A DNA stretch of 64,000 nucleotides. Source: Pelomonas sp. BJYL3 (GTDB lineage: Bacteria; Pseudomonadota; Gammaproteobacteria; Burkholderiales; Burkholderiaceae_C). Position 1 is the first letter of the stretch, and every line of letters starts with the position of its first letter. This document shows, one piece after another, positions 47,212-58,341 of the stretch. The translations under genes and the position numbers were made by a program. A model generated the notes under the pieces. It saw nothing but the letters and a program-made list of their open reading frames with translations, ran no database searches and was not told the DNA's origin. The stretch lies in the NCBI RefSeq assembly GCF_027257975.1, contig NZ_JANZKX010000001.1, forward strand, positions 1,178,001 through 1,242,000, in the 5' to 3' direction.

Positions 47212-48684
47212 ATGAGAAGCCCACAGGGCCCGGGCCTGGCAACGACACGACCCCCCGATCTCTCCGGGCGCTGGCATGGCGTCTGGCAGCTGCTGTCGCG
47301 CCTGGAGTCCAACGAGGGCCTCGTGCCCCAGGCCTTCGCCCGCCGCCGCGAGCATGTGCTGCGAGTAATGGCCTGGCTGACCATCCTCGGTTCGCTGCCC
47401 TGGGCCGCCCACTTCCTCTTCATTGGCAGGCCCTGGGTGGCCGCCATGCCGGGCATGGCCGTCGCCGGCTCCGCCTTCACGCTGCTGCTGCTGAAGCACA
47501 GGCTGCCGCGCACGGCCTCGGTGTTCTACTGCTTCTGCGCCTGGCTGGTGGTGCTGGCCCTGAGCCTGCTGGCGGACCTGCCCTCAGGCGGCGTGCCGCG
47601 CAGCACCCAGCTCTACCTGATCCCGCTCTTCGTCTGCAGCTACTTCCTGCTGCAGTACCGGCCGGGCTGGCTGCTGAGCGTGATGTCCGTGCTGATCCTC
47701 GGCGCCTTTGTCGCGCTGCAGACCTTCGAGCTGCGCTTCGTGGAGACGCCCACGGTGCCGCTGCAGACACGCCAGGTCGGCGTGGGCCTGGTCGCCGTGC
47801 TGACGGCCCTGCTGATCTATGCCTGCATCGTCACCATGCTGCGCGACGCGCGCCAGGCCTCGGCCCAGGAGCTGGACTTCGCGCGGGGCATCGCGGCCGG
47901 CGAGATCGAGCCCTTCTTCCAGGCCCAGTGCAATGCCGAGGGCGAGCTGATCGGCGCCGAGGTGCTGATGCGCTGGCGCCATCCCAAGCGCGGGCTGGTG
48001 TCGCCCGCCGAATTCGTGCCCATTGCCGAAGCCACCGGGCTGATCGAGCCGGCCGGGCAGCGCCTGCTGGAACAGGTCTGCCGCCTGCTGGTCGCCTGGC
48101 AGGACGGCGGACCGCTGCATGGGATCCCCATCTCCATCAATGTCAGCTCCATCCAGCTGCAGTCCGAGAGCGCCACCGAGAAGCTCATCGCCACCGTGCC
48201 GCCTGCCCTGGCCCAGGCCGGGCTGCTGAAGTTCGAGCTGACCGAGTCCGCCTACTCCGACAACTTCGAGCAGCTCCAGGAGCGCATGCAGCGCATGCGC
48301 GAGCGCGGCATCCGCCTGGCCCTGGACGACTTCGGCACCGGCTTCTCCTCGCTGAGCCGCCTGCGCGGCCTGCCCCTGGACCAGCTCAAGGTCGACCAAT
48401 CCTTCGTGCATGACCTGCCCGACGACGCCGACGCCTGCCGCATCGCCGAGACCATCGTGCACCTGGGCCTGGACATGGGCCTGGAGGTGGTGGCCGAGGG
48501 CGTGGAGAACGTGCGCCAGCTGGACTGCCTGCGCAGCATGGGCTGCATGGGCTACCAGGGCCACTGGTTCTCGCGGCCGGTCTCCGCCGCCCGCTTCATG
48601 GCCCTGGCCGAGAAGTGGCAGCTGCGCGAGCCCGGCCAGCAGCGCTTCATGCAGACGGCGCCCGCCTCGCTGCAGAGCCTGTGA
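47212..48684 (+). CDS. Membrane-bound EAL-domain c-di-GMP phosphodiesterase
   Basis: The 490-residue protein starts at an ATG five bases after AGGGAG. About six membrane helices (about 50-215) form an integral sensor, followed directly by an EAL domain (about 235-475). The metal-binding signature reads EVLMRW instead of EALLRW, keeping the Glu. Other catalytic blocks are intact: SINVSS, ELTES, LDDFGTGFSSL, LKVDQSF and AEGVE, so c-di-GMP hydrolysis is likely. No GGDEF domain is present. It lies between a chemoreceptor and icmF without close coupling to either. Confidence 0.92.
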   Translation: MRSPQGPGLATTRPPDLSGRWHGVWQLLSRLESNEGLVPQAFARRREHVLRVMAWLTILGSLPWAAHFLFIGRPWVAAMPGMAVAGSAFTLLLLKHRLPRTASVFYCFCAWLVVLALSLLADLPSGGVPRSTQLYLIPLFVCSYFLLQYRPGWLLSVMSVLILGAFVALQTFELRFVETPTVPLQTRQVGVGLVAVLTALLIYACIVTMLRDARQASAQELDFARGIAAGEIEPFFQAQCNAEGELIGAEVLMRWRHPKRGLVSPAEFVPIAEATGLIEPAGQRLLEQVCRLLVAWQDGGPLHGIPISINVSSIQLQSESATEKLIATVPPALAQAGLLKFELTESAYSDNFEQLQERMQRMRERGIRLALDDFGTGFSSLSRLRGLPLDQLKVDQSFVHDLPDDADACRIAETIVHLGLDMGLEVVAEGVENVRQLDCLRSMGCMGYQGHWFSRPVSAARFMALAEKWQLREPGQQRFMQTAPASLQSL

Positions 48685-48743
48685 CCGTGCCGCCTCCCCG
48701 CCTTGCCTCCCTCGCCGGCCCAGCCTCGCCGGAACGCGAAGGA

Positions 48744-48765
48744 TTGACGTTTACGTAAACGTCAA
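48744..48765. promoter_or_regulatory. Perfect 22-bp LiuR-type operator upstream of icmF
   Basis: TTGACGTTTAC followed by its exact reverse complement gives a perfect 22-base palindrome. It covers the -35 region of the predicted icmF promoter, so a bound protein would probably repress. An imperfect copy lies beside the MerR gene at 25146-25167. Confidence 0.88.
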
Positions 48766-48779
48766 GTCGCACCTAGAAT
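48750..48779 (+). promoter_or_regulatory. Predicted icmF promoter
   Basis: A good -10, TAGAAT, is at 48774-48779. The -35 position 17-18 bases upstream (TTTACG/TTACGT, 48750-48756) lies within the palindromic operator. Transcription would start near 48786, leaving a leader of about 60 bases before the ATG. Confidence 0.6.
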
Positions 48780-48846
48780 CGGGCCCTTGTTGCTGATAGA
48801 ACCGGGCCCATGCCGTCACCCCGGCCGGCCCAGCAGGAGACCCGCG

Positions 48847-51800
48847 ATGACCGACTTGTCCGCCGAATTCAAGGCCCTCGCCGACTACCGTCCCACCCAC
48901 AAGGTGCGTTTCGTGACGGCCGCCAGCCTCTTCGATGGCCACGATGCCGCGATCAACATCATGCGCCGCATCCTGCAGGGCATGGGTGCCGAGGTGATCC
49001 ACCTGGGCCACAACCGCTCGGTGGACGAGGTCGTCACCGCCGCGCTGCAGGAAGATGCCCAGGGCATCGCCATCTCCTCCTACCAGGGCGGGCACGTCGA
49101 GTATTTCAAGTACATGGTGCAGCTGCTGAAGGAGCGCGGCGGCGAGCACATCCAGGTCTATGGCGGCGGCGGCGGCGTGATCGTGCCGGCCGAGATCCGC
49201 GACCTGGCCGAGCACGGCGTGCGCATCTTCAGCCCCGAGGACGGGCAGCGCATGGGCCTGCAAGGCATGATCGGCGAGATGGTGATGCGCTGCGACAAGG
49301 ACATCAGCGCCTTCGCCCCCACCGACATCGCCGCCATCCAGGGCCAGACCGAAGGCGCCTGGCGCGCCCTGGCCCAGCTCATGACGGCCCTGGAGAACGA
49401 GAAGGCGGACGCCGGCCTCGTCCAGGCCCTGCGCGAGCAGGCGGCTGGCCTCAAGACCCCCGTGCTGGGCATCACCGGCACCGGCGGCGCCGGCAAGTCC
49501 AGCCTGACCGACGAGCTCATCCGCCGCCTGCGCCTGGACCAGGACGACCGCCTGCGCGTGGCGCTCATCTCCATCGACCCCTCGCGCCGCAAGAGCGGCG
49601 GCGCCCTGCTGGGCGACCGCATCCGCATGAACGCCATCTCGCCGTGGAGCCAGGGCTCGCGCGTGTTCATGCGCTCGCTGGCCACGCGGGACTTCGGCAG
49701 CGAGATCAGCAAGGCCCTGCCCGATGTGATCGCGGCGGCCAAGGTGGCCGGCTTCGACCTGGTCATCGTCGAGACCTCGGGCATCGGCCAGGGTGACGCC
49801 GCCATCGTCCCGCACGTGGACATCCCCATGTACGTGATGACGCCCGAGTTCGGCGCGGCCAGCCAGCTCGAGAAGATCGACATGCTGGACTTCGCCGAGT
49901 TCGTCGCCATCAACAAGTTCGACCGCAAGGGCGCGGCCGATGCCTGGCGCGACGTCGCCAAGCAGGTCCAGCGCAACCGGTCAGCCTGGGGCAAGAAGGC
50001 CGAGGACATGCCCGTCTTCGGCACCATGGCCAGCCGCTTCAACGACGACGGCGTGACCGCCCTGTTCCAGGCCCTCAAGCCGCGTCTGGCCGAGCTGGGC
50101 CTGCAGCTGGCCGAGGGCCGCCTGCCCCTGGTCAGCACTCGCTTCAGCACCCACCAGACGCCCATCGTGCCGCCGGCCCGCGTGCGCTACCTGGCCGAGA
50201 TCAGCGACAGCGTGCGCGGCTACAAGAAGCGCGCCCGCCAGCAGGCCCAGCTCGCCCGCGAGATCCAGCAGCTGCACGGCGCCAGCCGCATGCTGCTGGA
50301 GGCCAATCCGGAGAAGCAGAACGCCCGCGGCGCGCTGGCTGAGCTGGCCACCGCGCGCGAGGCGCGCCAGGACGCCGACGCCCGCCAGCTGCTGGCCCAG
50401 TGGCCCGACATGCAGAAGGCCTACGCCGGCGACGAATACGTGGTCAAGATCCGCGACAAGGAAATCCGCACCAGCCTCGTCTCGACCAGCCTTTCGGGCA
50501 CCAAGATCAAGAAGGTCGTGCTGCCGCACTACGAGTGCCAGGGCGAGCTGCTCAAGTGGCTGATGCTGGAGAACGTGCCCGGCTCCTTCCCCTACACCGC
50601 CGGCGTCTTCGCCTTCAAGCGCGAGGGCGAGGACCCCACCCGCATGTTCGCCGGCGAGGGCGATGCCTTCCGCACCAACCGCCGCTTCAAGCTGGTCTCG
50701 GAGGGCATGCCCGCCAAGCGCCTGTCCACGGCCTTCGACTCGGTCACGCTCTACGGCGCCGACCCCGCCCCGCGGCCGGACATCTACGGCAAGGTGGGCA
50801 ACTCCGGCGTCAGCATCGCGACGCTGGACGACATGAAGGTGCTGTACGACGGCTTCGACCTCTGCAGCCCCACCACCAGCGTGTCCATGACCATCAACGG
50901 CCCGGCGCCGTCCATTCTGGCCATGTTCATGAACACGGCCATCGACCAGCAGATCGCCAAGTTCAAGGCGGACAACGGCCGAGACCCGACCGCCGACGAG
51001 ACGGCCAAGATCAAGGCCTGGGTGCTGGCCAACGTGCGCGGCACCGTGCAGGCCGACATCCTGAAGGAAGACCAGGGCCAGAACACCTGCATCTTCTCGA
51101 CCGAGTTCTCGCTGAAGGTGATGGGCGACATCGCCGAGTACTTCGTGCACCACAACGTGCGCAACTTCTACTCGGTGTCGATCTCCGGCTATCACATCGC
51201 CGAGGCCGGCGCGAACCCCATCTCGCAGCTGGCGCTGACGCTCTCCAACGGCTTCACCTTCGTCGAAGCCTACCTGGCGCGCGGCATGCACATCGACGAC
51301 TTCGCGCCCAACCTGAGCTTCTTCTTCAGCAACGGCATGGACCCCGAGTACACCGTGCTGGGCCGTGTGGCGCGCCGCATCTGGGCCGTGGCCATGCGTG
51401 ACAAGTACGGCGCCAACGAGCGCAGCCAGAAGCTCAAGTACCACATCCAGACCTCCGGCCGCTCGCTGCATGCGCAGGAAATCGCCTTCAACGACATCCG
51501 CACCACGCTGCAGGCGCTGATCGCGATCTACGACAACTGCAACTCGCTGCACACCAACGCCTACGACGAGGCCATCACCACGCCCACGGAAGAGAGCGTG
51601 CGCCGTGCCATGGCCATCCAGCTGATCATCAACCGCGAGTGGGGCCTGGCCAAGAACGAGAACCCCTCGCAGGGCGCCTTCATCATCGAGGAGCTGACCG
51701 AGCTGGTCGAGGAAGCCGTGCTGGCCGAGTTCGAGAAGATCGCCGAGCGCGGCGGCGTGCTGGGCGCGATGGAGACGGGCTACCAGCGCAGCAAGATCCA

Positions 51801-52137
51801 GGAGGAGTCGCTGCACTACGAGATGCTCAAGCACACCGGCGAGTACCCCATCATCGGCGTCAACACCTTCCGCAACCCGCATGGCGAGCCGGTGCCCGAG
51901 CACATCGAGCTGGCCCGCTCGACGGACGAGGAAAAGCAGAGCCAGCTCTCGCGCCTGGCCGCCTTCCATGAGCGCCATGCCGCGCAGTCGCCCGCCATGC
52001 TGCAACGCCTGCAGCAGGCCGTGATCGACAACAAGAACGTCTTCGAGGTGCTGATGGACGCCGTGCGCGTCTGCTCGCTGGGCCAGATCACCTCGGCGCT
52101 GTTCGAGGTGGGGGGCCAGTACCGCCGCAGCATGTAA
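48847..52137 (+). CDS. icmF: Fused isobutyryl-CoA mutase IcmF
   Basis: IcmF is an adenosylcobalamin enzyme that interconverts isobutyryl-CoA and n-butyryl-CoA and, in some members, isovaleryl- and pivalyl-CoA. The 1096-residue chain contains, in order, the B12-binding domain (about 18-150, with DGHD and lower-ligand His32), the MeaI-type G-protein chaperone (about 200-420, Walker [10 protein letters not shown] with Lys217, specificity motif NKFD) and the mutase TIM barrel (about 540-1096). The ATG follows AGGAG by eight bases. The LiuR-type operator before it links it to branched-chain amino acid breakdown. A strong terminator follows. Confidence 0.96.
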   Translation: MTDLSAEFKALADYRPTHKVRFVTAASLFDGHDAAINIMRRILQGMGAEVIHLGHNRSVDEVVTAALQEDAQGIAISSYQGGHVEYFKYMVQLLKERGGEHIQVYGGGGGVIVPAEIRDLAEHGVRIFSPEDGQRMGLQGMIGEMVMRCDKDISAFAPTDIAAIQGQTEGAWRALAQLMTALENEKADAGLVQALREQAAGLKTPVLGITGTGGAGKSSLTDELIRRLRLDQDDRLRVALISIDPSRRKSGGALLGDRIRMNAISPWSQGSRVFMRSLATRDFGSEISKALPDVIAAAKVAGFDLVIVETSGIGQGDAAIVPHVDIPMYVMTPEFGAASQLEKIDMLDFAEFVAINKFDRKGAADAWRDVAKQVQRNRSAWGKKAEDMPVFGTMASRFNDDGVTALFQALKPRLAELGLQLAEGRLPLVSTRFSTHQTPIVPPARVRYLAEISDSVRGYKKRARQQAQLAREIQQLHGASRMLLEANPEKQNARGALAELATAREARQDADARQLLAQWPDMQKAYAGDEYVVKIRDKEIRTSLVSTSLSGTKIKKVVLPHYECQGELLKWLMLENVPGSFPYTAGVFAFKREGEDPTRMFAGEGDAFRTNRRFKLVSEGMPAKRLSTAFDSVTLYGADPAPRPDIYGKVGNSGVSIATLDDMKVLYDGFDLCSPTTSVSMTINGPAPSILAMFMNTAIDQQIAKFKADNGRDPTADETAKIKAWVLANVRGTVQADILKEDQGQNTCIFSTEFSLKVMGDIAEYFVHHNVRNFYSVSISGYHIAEAGANPISQLALTLSNGFTFVEAYLARGMHIDDFAPNLSFFFSNGMDPEYTVLGRVARRIWAVAMRDKYGANERSQKLKYHIQTSGRSLHAQEIAFNDIRTTLQALIAIYDNCNSLHTNAYDEAITTPTEESVRRAMAIQLIINREWGLAKNENPSQGAFIIEELTELVEEAVLAEFEKIAERGGVLGAMETGYQRSKIQEESLHYEMLKHTGEYPIIGVNTFRNPHGEPVPEHIELARSTDEEKQSQLSRLAAFHERHAAQSPAMLQRLQQAVIDNKNVFEVLMDAVRVCSLGQITSALFEVGGQYRRSM

Positions 52138-52162
52138 GCCCGGCCTCGCCGGCACGCCAGGA

Positions 52163-52187
52163 GGCCTCCCGCGTGGAGGCCTTTTTT
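52163..52187 (+). terminator. Rho-independent terminator of icmF
   Basis: GGCCTCC (52163-52169) pairs perfectly with GGAGGCC (52175-52181) around CCGCG-type loop bases, followed by six T at 52182-52187. This is the clearest terminator in the window. Confidence 0.93.
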
Positions 52188-52336
52188 CATGCCTGCCTCG
52201 TTCATCGCAGACGCACCTGAGCTGGACTTGATATTTCTCAAAACCACACTCACCATGGCCCCCGAACCTTGAGCATTGTCTAGTAGACGGCCCCAGGCCG
52301 CGCCCATCCCGGAGGGAACAAAGGGAGTTGAACAAG

Positions 52337-53890
52337 ATGGAAAGCCTTAGGAGTTTGAGGATTGGCCCGCGCCTGGGCCTGGCTTTTGGTGTGGTGCTGG
52401 TGCTGATGCTGCTGCTGGGCATCCTGGGCTGGCAGAGCAGCCACCGCATGGGGGAACAGGCCCGCGCGCTGCATCAGCAGCGCATGCTGCCCATCCAGCA
52501 GATCGGTGCCATCGACGCCCTGATGCTGCGCAACCGCGTCCTGGTGATGGAGATGCTGCGCGATCCGCAGCCGGCCAAGGTCGAGGCCCTGGACCAGCAG
52601 CTGCGCGCCAATGTGGCCGAGGTCACCGAGACGTGGAAGCGCTACACCCAGGGTCCGCTGGGTGCCGAGGAGAAGGCGCTGGCTGATCGCTTTGCCGAGA
52701 CACGGGGGGCCTACGTCAAGCAGGGGCTGCTGGCGGCGCGGGACCTGCTCAAGCAAGGGGAAAGCGCCAGTGCCGAGCTGATCTACGGTCAGAAGATCCA
52801 GCCGCTGGGCGTGCAGGCCAAGGCCGCCATCGACCAGCTCATCGCCTTGCAGAGCAAGGAGGCGCAGGCCAGCTTTGACGAGCTGGAACGGCTGGAGGCA
52901 CGCGTCAAGCTGTGGTCCGTGCTGCTGTCGGCCGCAGCGACCCTGCTGACAGGCGTCGCGGCCCTGTGCTGCACGCGATCCATCGTCCAGCCCCTGCACC
53001 AGGCCGTGCAGCTGGCCCGCAGGGTGGCGGACGGCGACCTGCGCGAGCAGGTGCACACGCGCGGCCGCGACGAAGCCCATGAGCTGCTGGAAGCGCTCAA
53101 CACCATGTCGGCCAGCCTGTCGACCATGGTGCAGCGGGTGCGCGAGAGCAGCGACACCATCGCCACCGGCTCCTCCGAGATCGCCACCGGCACGGCCGAC
53201 CTCAGCCAGCGCACCGAGGAGCAGGCCAGCAACCTCCAGCAGACGGCGGCCTCCATGGAGCAGCTGGCCGGCACCGTCACCAACAATGCAGACACCGCCT
53301 CGCAGGCCGATCGCCTGGCGCGCGAGGCCTCCTCGGCCGCGGGCCAGGGCGGCGCGCTGGTGGGTCAGGTGGTGAACACCATGCAGGGCATCGCCGACTC
53401 CTCGCGCCGCATCGCCGACATCATCGGCACCATCGACGGCATCGCTTTCCAGACCAACATCCTGGCCCTCAACGCGGCCGTGGAGGCGGCCCGGGCCGGC
53501 GAGCAGGGCCGCGGCTTCGCCGTGGTGGCTGGCGAGGTGCGGGCCCTGGCCCAGCGCTCGGCGCAGGCGGCACGCGAGATCAAGAGCCTCATCAGCCAGA
53601 GCGTCGAGCAGGTCGACCATGGCAACCGCCTGGTCGAGGAGGCGGGGCAGTCCATGAGCAGCATCGTCTCCCAGGTGCAGCGGGTGAGCGACCTGATCGG
53701 CGAGATCGCCACGGCCAGCCAGGAGCAGTCACGCGGCATCGCCCAGGTGGGCTCGGCGGTGACGCAGCTGGACCAGGTCACGCAGCAGAACGCGGCCCTG
53801 GTCGAGCAGAGCACGGCGGCGGCGGAAAGCCTGCAGCACCAGGCCTCGCGCCTGGCGGAGATGGTCAGCGCCTTCCGGACCAGCCACTGA
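52337..53890 (+). CDS. Methyl-accepting chemotaxis protein (four-helix-bundle sensor)
   Basis: The 517-residue receptor has a helix at about 12-31, a periplasmic helical sensor (about 33-190), a second helix (about 196-216) and a HAMP domain ([21 protein letters not shown]). The signalling tip [19 protein letters not shown] is conserved. The ATG at 52337 is nine bases from GGGAG; a TTG at 52328 is too close to it. The last residues, FRTSH, show no methyltransferase-docking motif. It is convergent with the next receptor. Ligand unknown. Confidence 0.95.
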   Translation: MESLRSLRIGPRLGLAFGVVLVLMLLLGILGWQSSHRMGEQARALHQQRMLPIQQIGAIDALMLRNRVLVMEMLRDPQPAKVEALDQQLRANVAEVTETWKRYTQGPLGAEEKALADRFAETRGAYVKQGLLAARDLLKQGESASAELIYGQKIQPLGVQAKAAIDQLIALQSKEAQASFDELERLEARVKLWSVLLSAAATLLTGVAALCCTRSIVQPLHQAVQLARRVADGDLREQVHTRGRDEAHELLEALNTMSASLSTMVQRVRESSDTIATGSSEIATGTADLSQRTEEQASNLQQTAASMEQLAGTVTNNADTASQADRLAREASSAAGQGGALVGQVVNTMQGIADSSRRIADIIGTIDGIAFQTNILALNAAVEAARAGEQGRGFAVVAGEVRALAQRSAQAAREIKSLISQSVEQVDHGNRLVEEAGQSMSSIVSQVQRVSDLIGEIATASQEQSRGIAQVGSAVTQLDQVTQQNAALVEQSTAAAESLQHQASRLAEMVSAFRTSH

Positions 53891-53899
53891 GCTCGCCCC

Positions 53900-53916
53900 A
53901 GGCAAGACCTGACCCC
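53900..53916 (+). repeat. Dispersed 17-bp word, intergenic copy
   Basis: AGGCAAGACCTGACCCC lies in the 39-base gap between two convergent chemoreceptor genes. It does not form a hairpin by itself. Confidence 0.7.
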
Positions 53917-53929
53917 GCCGCGCGTCGAT

Positions 53930-55450
53930 TCACAGCTGGAAGCGCTGCACGCATTCGACCAGCCGCCCGGACTGCCGTGACAGGCTCTCGGCCGCCGCGG
54001 CGCTCTGCTCCACGAGCGCGGCGTTCTGCTGCGTCATGCCGTCGAGCTGCGCCACCGCGCCGTTGATCTGGGTGATGCCCTGCGACTGCTCGCTGTTGGC
54101 ATGGCTCAGGCGGTCGATCAGGTCGCGCAGGCGCTGCATCTGCGCCACCAGCTCGCCCATGGTCTGGCCCGCCTCGCCGACCAGGGCATTGCCGCGTTCC
54201 ACGCGTGCCATGCTGTCCTGGATCAGATGGGCGATCTCCTTGGCCGCGCCGGCACTGCGCTGGGCCAGGGCCCGCACCTCGCTGGCCACCACGGCGAAGC
54301 CGCGGCCCTGTTCGCCCGCCCGGGCCGCCTCCACGGCCGCGTTGAGGGCCAGGATGTTGGTCTGGAAGGCAATGCTGTCGATCACACCGATGATCTCGCC
54401 GATGCGCTCGCTGGCGCCATGGATGCCCTGCATGGTCTGCACCACCCGCTGCACGGTGCCGCCGCCGCGTTCGGCCACCTGATGCACCTCGCGCGCCATG
54501 CTCGCGGCCTGGCCGGCGGTCTCGGCGTTGTCGCGCATGGTGCTGCTGAGCTGCTCCAGCGCGGACGCCGTGCGCTCCAGGTTGGACGCCTGGTTCTCGG
54601 TGCGGTGGCTGAGGTCGGCATTGCCCGTGGCGATCTCGCCGATGCCCTGGGCCATGTCGTCGGCACTGGCCCGCACATGACTGACCAGTGAGGAGAGGTT
54701 CTGGTTCATCTGGCTCAGGGCCTGCAGCAGTTGCACCGTCTCCCGCGGGCCCTCGACCTGGATGCGCGAGGAGAGGATGCCCTGGGCCACGGCCTCAGCC
54801 ACGCTGACGGCCCGGCGGATGGGCTCGCAGATGCGCCGCCCCATGAGGCGACCGAAGAGCAGCAGCAGGGCCATCGCCAGCACGGTCAGCAGCGCCTGGC
54901 TGCCGATCAGACGCCGGCCGGTGGCGTCGAACTCCGCCACCGAGCTCTCGGCGAAGCGGTTGGCGGCCTGCACCGTCACGTCCACGCCGGCGCGGTGCTC
55001 CAGGTACTGGGCATGGGCGCGGGCCAGGGCGGCCTTGCGCTGCTCGGCGTCCACGTCCGCCGGCAAGGCCAGCAGCTGCTGGGCGCTGTCAAAGAAGCGC
55101 TCAGCGGCCTGGTGCTGCGCGCCCATCAGCTGCACCTCCAGCCCATGCGGCGGATTGGCCTTCCAGTAGGCGATGCGGGCGTCGTACTCCGTGCGCAGCC
55201 GGCCGAGCTCGGCCGTCGCCTGCTCGCGGCTCAGCAGGCCTTCCTGGGCCTGTGAAAGCACCAGGCGCAGCTCGATCAGGTACAGCGGCGGCGGCAGGAT
55301 GTCGGCGGCGACGTCCTTGGCGTCGAAGGTCTGGCGGGCAATGGCCTCGCTGTGCCGCACGCCCCATAGCGAGGCGCCCAGCAGGATGGCCATGGTCAGC
55401 AGCGCGGACACGCTCAGCGCGGTCAGCATGCGCGTGATGGTGTTCAGCAT
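53930..55450 (-). CDS. Methyl-accepting chemotaxis protein
   Basis: The 506-residue receptor starts at an ATG with AAGGGGG about six bases upstream. It has helices at about 8-32 and 190-211, a periplasmic domain of about 155 residues unlike that of its two neighbours ([21 protein letters not shown]), a HAMP region ([16 protein letters not shown]) and the standard signalling tip [19 protein letters not shown]. The sensor pattern with PPPxYLIE resembles the cytochrome-free helical sensors of other betaproteobacterial receptors. Ligand unknown. It is convergent with the receptor at 52.3 kb. Confidence 0.94.
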   Translation of the reverse strand: MLNTITRMLTALSVSALLTMAILLGASLWGVRHSEAIARQTFDAKDVAADILPPPLYLIELRLVLSQAQEGLLSREQATAELGRLRTEYDARIAYWKANPPHGLEVQLMGAQHQAAERFFDSAQQLLALPADVDAEQRKAALARAHAQYLEHRAGVDVTVQAANRFAESSVAEFDATGRRLIGSQALLTVLAMALLLLFGRLMGRRICEPIRRAVSVAEAVAQGILSSRIQVEGPRETVQLLQALSQMNQNLSSLVSHVRASADDMAQGIGEIATGNADLSHRTENQASNLERTASALEQLSSTMRDNAETAGQAASMAREVHQVAERGGGTVQRVVQTMQGIHGASERIGEIIGVIDSIAFQTNILALNAAVEAARAGEQGRGFAVVASEVRALAQRSAGAAKEIAHLIQDSMARVERGNALVGEAGQTMGELVAQMQRLRDLIDRLSHANSEQSQGITQINGAVAQLDGMTQQNAALVEQSAAAAESLSRQSGRLVECVQRFQL

Positions 55451-55646
55451 GGGAGCCCCCTTCCAGACGTCCAAGCGTCCAAGGACTGTCATGGCTCCCT
55501 GCCGGCTGCCATGCGGGCGGGCACGTCGGTACCGCCTCGTGGCTTCCTCAAGACCTGTCGGCCTCTGCCTTCTGAGTGTCTATTGGCTGCTTGCCAGGCC
55601 CGGCCGTCAAGCCCCGGACCGACGGCTCCCGACGCGGGCGGGCCTC

Positions 55647-57770
55647 TCAGGCGGCGGGCAGCGGGCTGGCGTCCTCTCCCGCATCGGCAGGGCCGGCAAT
55701 GGGGATCCACACGCTGAAGCAGCTGCCCTCGCCCTGGCGGGACTCCACCTCGATCCGCCCGCCATGCTTCTTCACGATGGAGAAGGACAGCGACAGGCCG
55801 AGCCCGGTGCCCCGCCCCACGGGTTTGGTCGTGAAGAAGGGTTCAAAGATGCGGCGCAGGGTGGCCTCGCTCATGCCGGAACCGGTGTCCTGCACGCTGA
55901 CGCACACCCAGTCGCCCTCCTGGCGCGTGGACAGGGTGATGACGCCGCGCCCCGTGATGGCGTGGGCCGCGTTCACGATCAGGTTCATGAAGACCTGGTT
56001 CAGCTGGGCGGCGCGGCAGCGCACCGTGGGGATGGCCTGGTAGTGCTTGACGACGTCCGCCTTGTACTTGACCTCGTTCATCACCACGTTGAGCGTGGAG
56101 TCCAGGCCCGCGTTCAGGTCCGCGTCCTGCCAGTCGGACTGGTCCACGCGCGAGAAGTCCTTGAGGTCCTGGACGATCTTCTTCACACGGGTCAGGCCCT
56201 CGTCGCTCTCATCCAGCAGCTGGGGCAGGTCCTCCTTGAGGAAGTCCATGTCCAGCGCCACGCGCTGCTGCTCGATCGCCTGCCTCAGCTCGGGCGGCAG
56301 CTGGCTGCGGTCAACCTGCTCGTAGTGGTCGAGCAGCATGAACATGCCCTCGACATAGCGCCGCAGCGTCCCGACATTGGAGCTGACGAAGCCGATGGGG
56401 TTGTTGATCTCGTGCGCGACACCCGCCGCCAGCTGGCCGATGGACGCCATCTTCTCGGACTGCAGCAGCTGGTTCTGCGCCTCCTCGAGTCGGGCATTGG
56501 TTTCCTTCATGCGCTCGAAGTTCTGCTGCAGCTCGGCCTGCACGCGACGCACCTCGGTGCGGTCCTGCAGCAGCCACCAGGTGCCGGCCTGGGTGTTCTG
56601 AGGATCGGCCACATAGGCGATCATCTGCACCCAGATCCGATTGCCCCGCAGCGTGCACATCTCCATCTCATGCAGCAGGGACTCGCCGCGGGACAGCAGG
56701 GGATAGGCCACAGCCCCCAGCGAGTCGTAGGACTCCTTGCTCGTGAAGAGCTCGACGCTGTCATGGTCCAGCGGGCTTTCGCTGCCGAACTCGAACATCT
56801 CGGCGAACTTCTTGTTGGCGCGGGTGATGCGCTGGCGCGAGGTGGTGATGATGCCCACCGAGGCATTCTCGAGAAAGGCCTCGAGCTCATGGTGCATGCC
56901 CAGCAGCTCGGCGGTACGCTCCGCCACCAGCTCCTCCAGCTCCTGGCGATGCCGGCGCACCTGCTCCTCGGCCTGGCGCCGCGCCGTGACATCCTGCAGG
57001 GTCTCGATGGCGCCCACCACACGACCCTGGGCGTCGGTCAGCGGGGCCGCGGTCAGGTACAGCCAACGCCCATGCTCGCCCATCTGGGGGAAGAAGCGCT
57101 CCGCCTCGAAGGCGCCCGGGATCAGCAGCGAGGCCTGGCAGCGCTCGCCCTCGGCGGTCTGGGCCGTTTCGGACACCGTCCCGTCGATGATGAGATCGGC
57201 CAGCAGGGGGCGCGGCCATTTGTAGAAGGCCTGCCAGGGCTCCTTGTCGCCCATCAGCAGGTCCACCATCTCGATGCCGGTGAGCTTGGTGCACGCGGCA
57301 TTCCATTGCGTGACCCGGTGCTCGGCGTTCAGCACGAAGGTGGCCACCGGGCTGTTCTCGATGATCTGGTGCAGGACCCGGCCTACGTCCAGCAGGCTGC
57401 TCTGCACGTGGCGCATGTCGCTGAGGTCCTGGCAGGTGATGACTGCCAGGACCTGCTCGTCCAGCCGCACCTGGCGGGCATGGAGCTCCAGGTAGCGGAT
57501 GGCCCCGCTGGCCGTGACGGCCTCCGCCTCCGCCGACGGCAGCTCCCCGAGCTCGTGCAGGCAGCGCTGGCCATAGTCGAACAGCGCGGCCCGGGTCTGC
57601 TCACTGGCCCAGGCATCGAAGCGCATGCCCTGCAGGGTCTCCAGATCAAAGCCCAGCAGCCGCTGCATGCTGGCATTGGCATGCAGGACCTGTTCGCCTG
57701 CATGCACCAGCGTCGGCGTGCTGACCGCTTCCAGCGCCGCAACGAACAGTGGCGGCAGCACATCACTCAC
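55647..57770 (-). CDS. Multi-PAS histidine kinase
   Basis: The 707-residue kinase is soluble: no membrane helix is seen. Three PAS-like domains occupy about 5-120, 130-265 and 292-410, joined by coiled coils. Phospho-acceptor His453 lies in [14 protein letters not shown]; the ATPase domain has NLIVNAAHAI, VQDTGSGMS and [11 protein letters not shown]. The start is GTG overlapping the stop of the receiver gene before it (GTGA). Its dimerisation and ATPase core closely resembles that of the kinase two genes upstream in the same operon (shared [16 protein letters not shown]-like block). It is the last gene of the signalling operon. Confidence 0.93.
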   Translation of the reverse strand: MSDVLPPLFVAALEAVSTPTLVHAGEQVLHANASMQRLLGFDLETLQGMRFDAWASEQTRAALFDYGQRCLHELGELPSAEAEAVTASGAIRYLELHARQVRLDEQVLAVITCQDLSDMRHVQSSLLDVGRVLHQIIENSPVATFVLNAEHRVTQWNAACTKLTGIEMVDLLMGDKEPWQAFYKWPRPLLADLIIDGTVSETAQTAEGERCQASLLIPGAFEAERFFPQMGEHGRWLYLTAAPLTDAQGRVVGAIETLQDVTARRQAEEQVRRHRQELEELVAERTAELLGMHHELEAFLENASVGIITTSRQRITRANKKFAEMFEFGSESPLDHDSVELFTSKESYDSLGAVAYPLLSRGESLLHEMEMCTLRGNRIWVQMIAYVADPQNTQAGTWWLLQDRTEVRRVQAELQQNFERMKETNARLEEAQNQLLQSEKMASIGQLAAGVAHEINNPIGFVSSNVGTLRRYVEGMFMLLDHYEQVDRSQLPPELRQAIEQQRVALDMDFLKEDLPQLLDESDEGLTRVKKIVQDLKDFSRVDQSDWQDADLNAGLDSTLNVVMNEVKYKADVVKHYQAIPTVRCRAAQLNQVFMNLIVNAAHAITGRGVITLSTRQEGDWVCVSVQDTGSGMSEATLRRIFEPFFTTKPVGRGTGLGLSLSFSIVKKHGGRIEVESRQGEGSCFSVWIPIAGPADAGEDASPLPAA

Positions 57771-58330
57771 AACTGGACCTCGCCGGGGTCCTCCAGCAGG
57801 AAGGAGCCGTCCGGTCCCCAGTTCACCTTGGTCAGCCCGGGCTCCAGCCGTTCCAGCCGGCGCAGCTCCACCTCCTGGGCGCTGAGCTTTCCCTGCTGCT
57901 CGCGGACCAGATCCGCCAGTCGCTGATTCTCAAGGGCGAGCTCGCGCAGGCGCAGGATCTGGCTAAGCCCGCACAGCAGCTCATGGTCATTCCAGGGCTT
58001 GGCGATGAAGCGCATGATGCCGACGTCGTTGATCGCCGCCATCAGACCGTTCAGGTCGGCGTAGCCGGAGAGGATGACTCGCGCGCAGTCCGGCTGCAAC
58101 TCGCGCAGGGACTTGAGGAAATCAACACCCGTCATCTGCGGCATCCGGTAGTCCGAGACCACCAGGGCATAGGGCACCGACCGCGCCCGGCGCAAGGCCT
58201 CGGCGGGATCGGTGAAGGCCTCCAGGGCATAGGGCTGCAGCTGCGCGTCCTGCAGCCCCAGCCGCAGGAGTCGTTGCAGGGCCCGCAGGATATGGGGCTC
58301 GTCATCCACCAGGAGAATCTTTTCAGCCAT
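57767..58330 (-). CDS. Response regulator with coiled-coil tail
   Basis: The 187-residue protein has an N-terminal receiver (Asp9, Asp10, phospho-acceptor Asp60 in VVSDYRMP, Ser in ILSGYAD, Lys in IAKPWN) and a C-terminal helical tail of about 60 residues (LRELALENQRLADLVREQQ) with no output domain. The SGYAD...KPW pattern is typical of receivers in RpfG-like proteins. The ATG at 58330 has GGAGAGG upstream; a GTG at 58345, overlapping the previous stop, is an alternative. Probably a phosphate relay or scaffold between the kinases. Confidence 0.9.
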   Translation of the reverse strand: MAEKILLVDDEPHILRALQRLLRLGLQDAQLQPYALEAFTDPAEALRRARSVPYALVVSDYRMPQMTGVDFLKSLRELQPDCARVILSGYADLNGLMAAINDVGIMRFIAKPWNDHELLCGLSQILRLRELALENQRLADLVREQQGKLSAQEVELRRLERLEPGLTKVNWGPDGSFLLEDPGEVQL

Positions 58331-58341
58331 GAGACCTCTCC

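Noticed and set aside
52228-52256. Promoter for the chemoreceptor at 52.3 kb
   Set aside because: TTGATA is a fair -35 but the hexamer 17 bases downstream (CACCAT) is a poor -10, and no sigma-28 motif was found.
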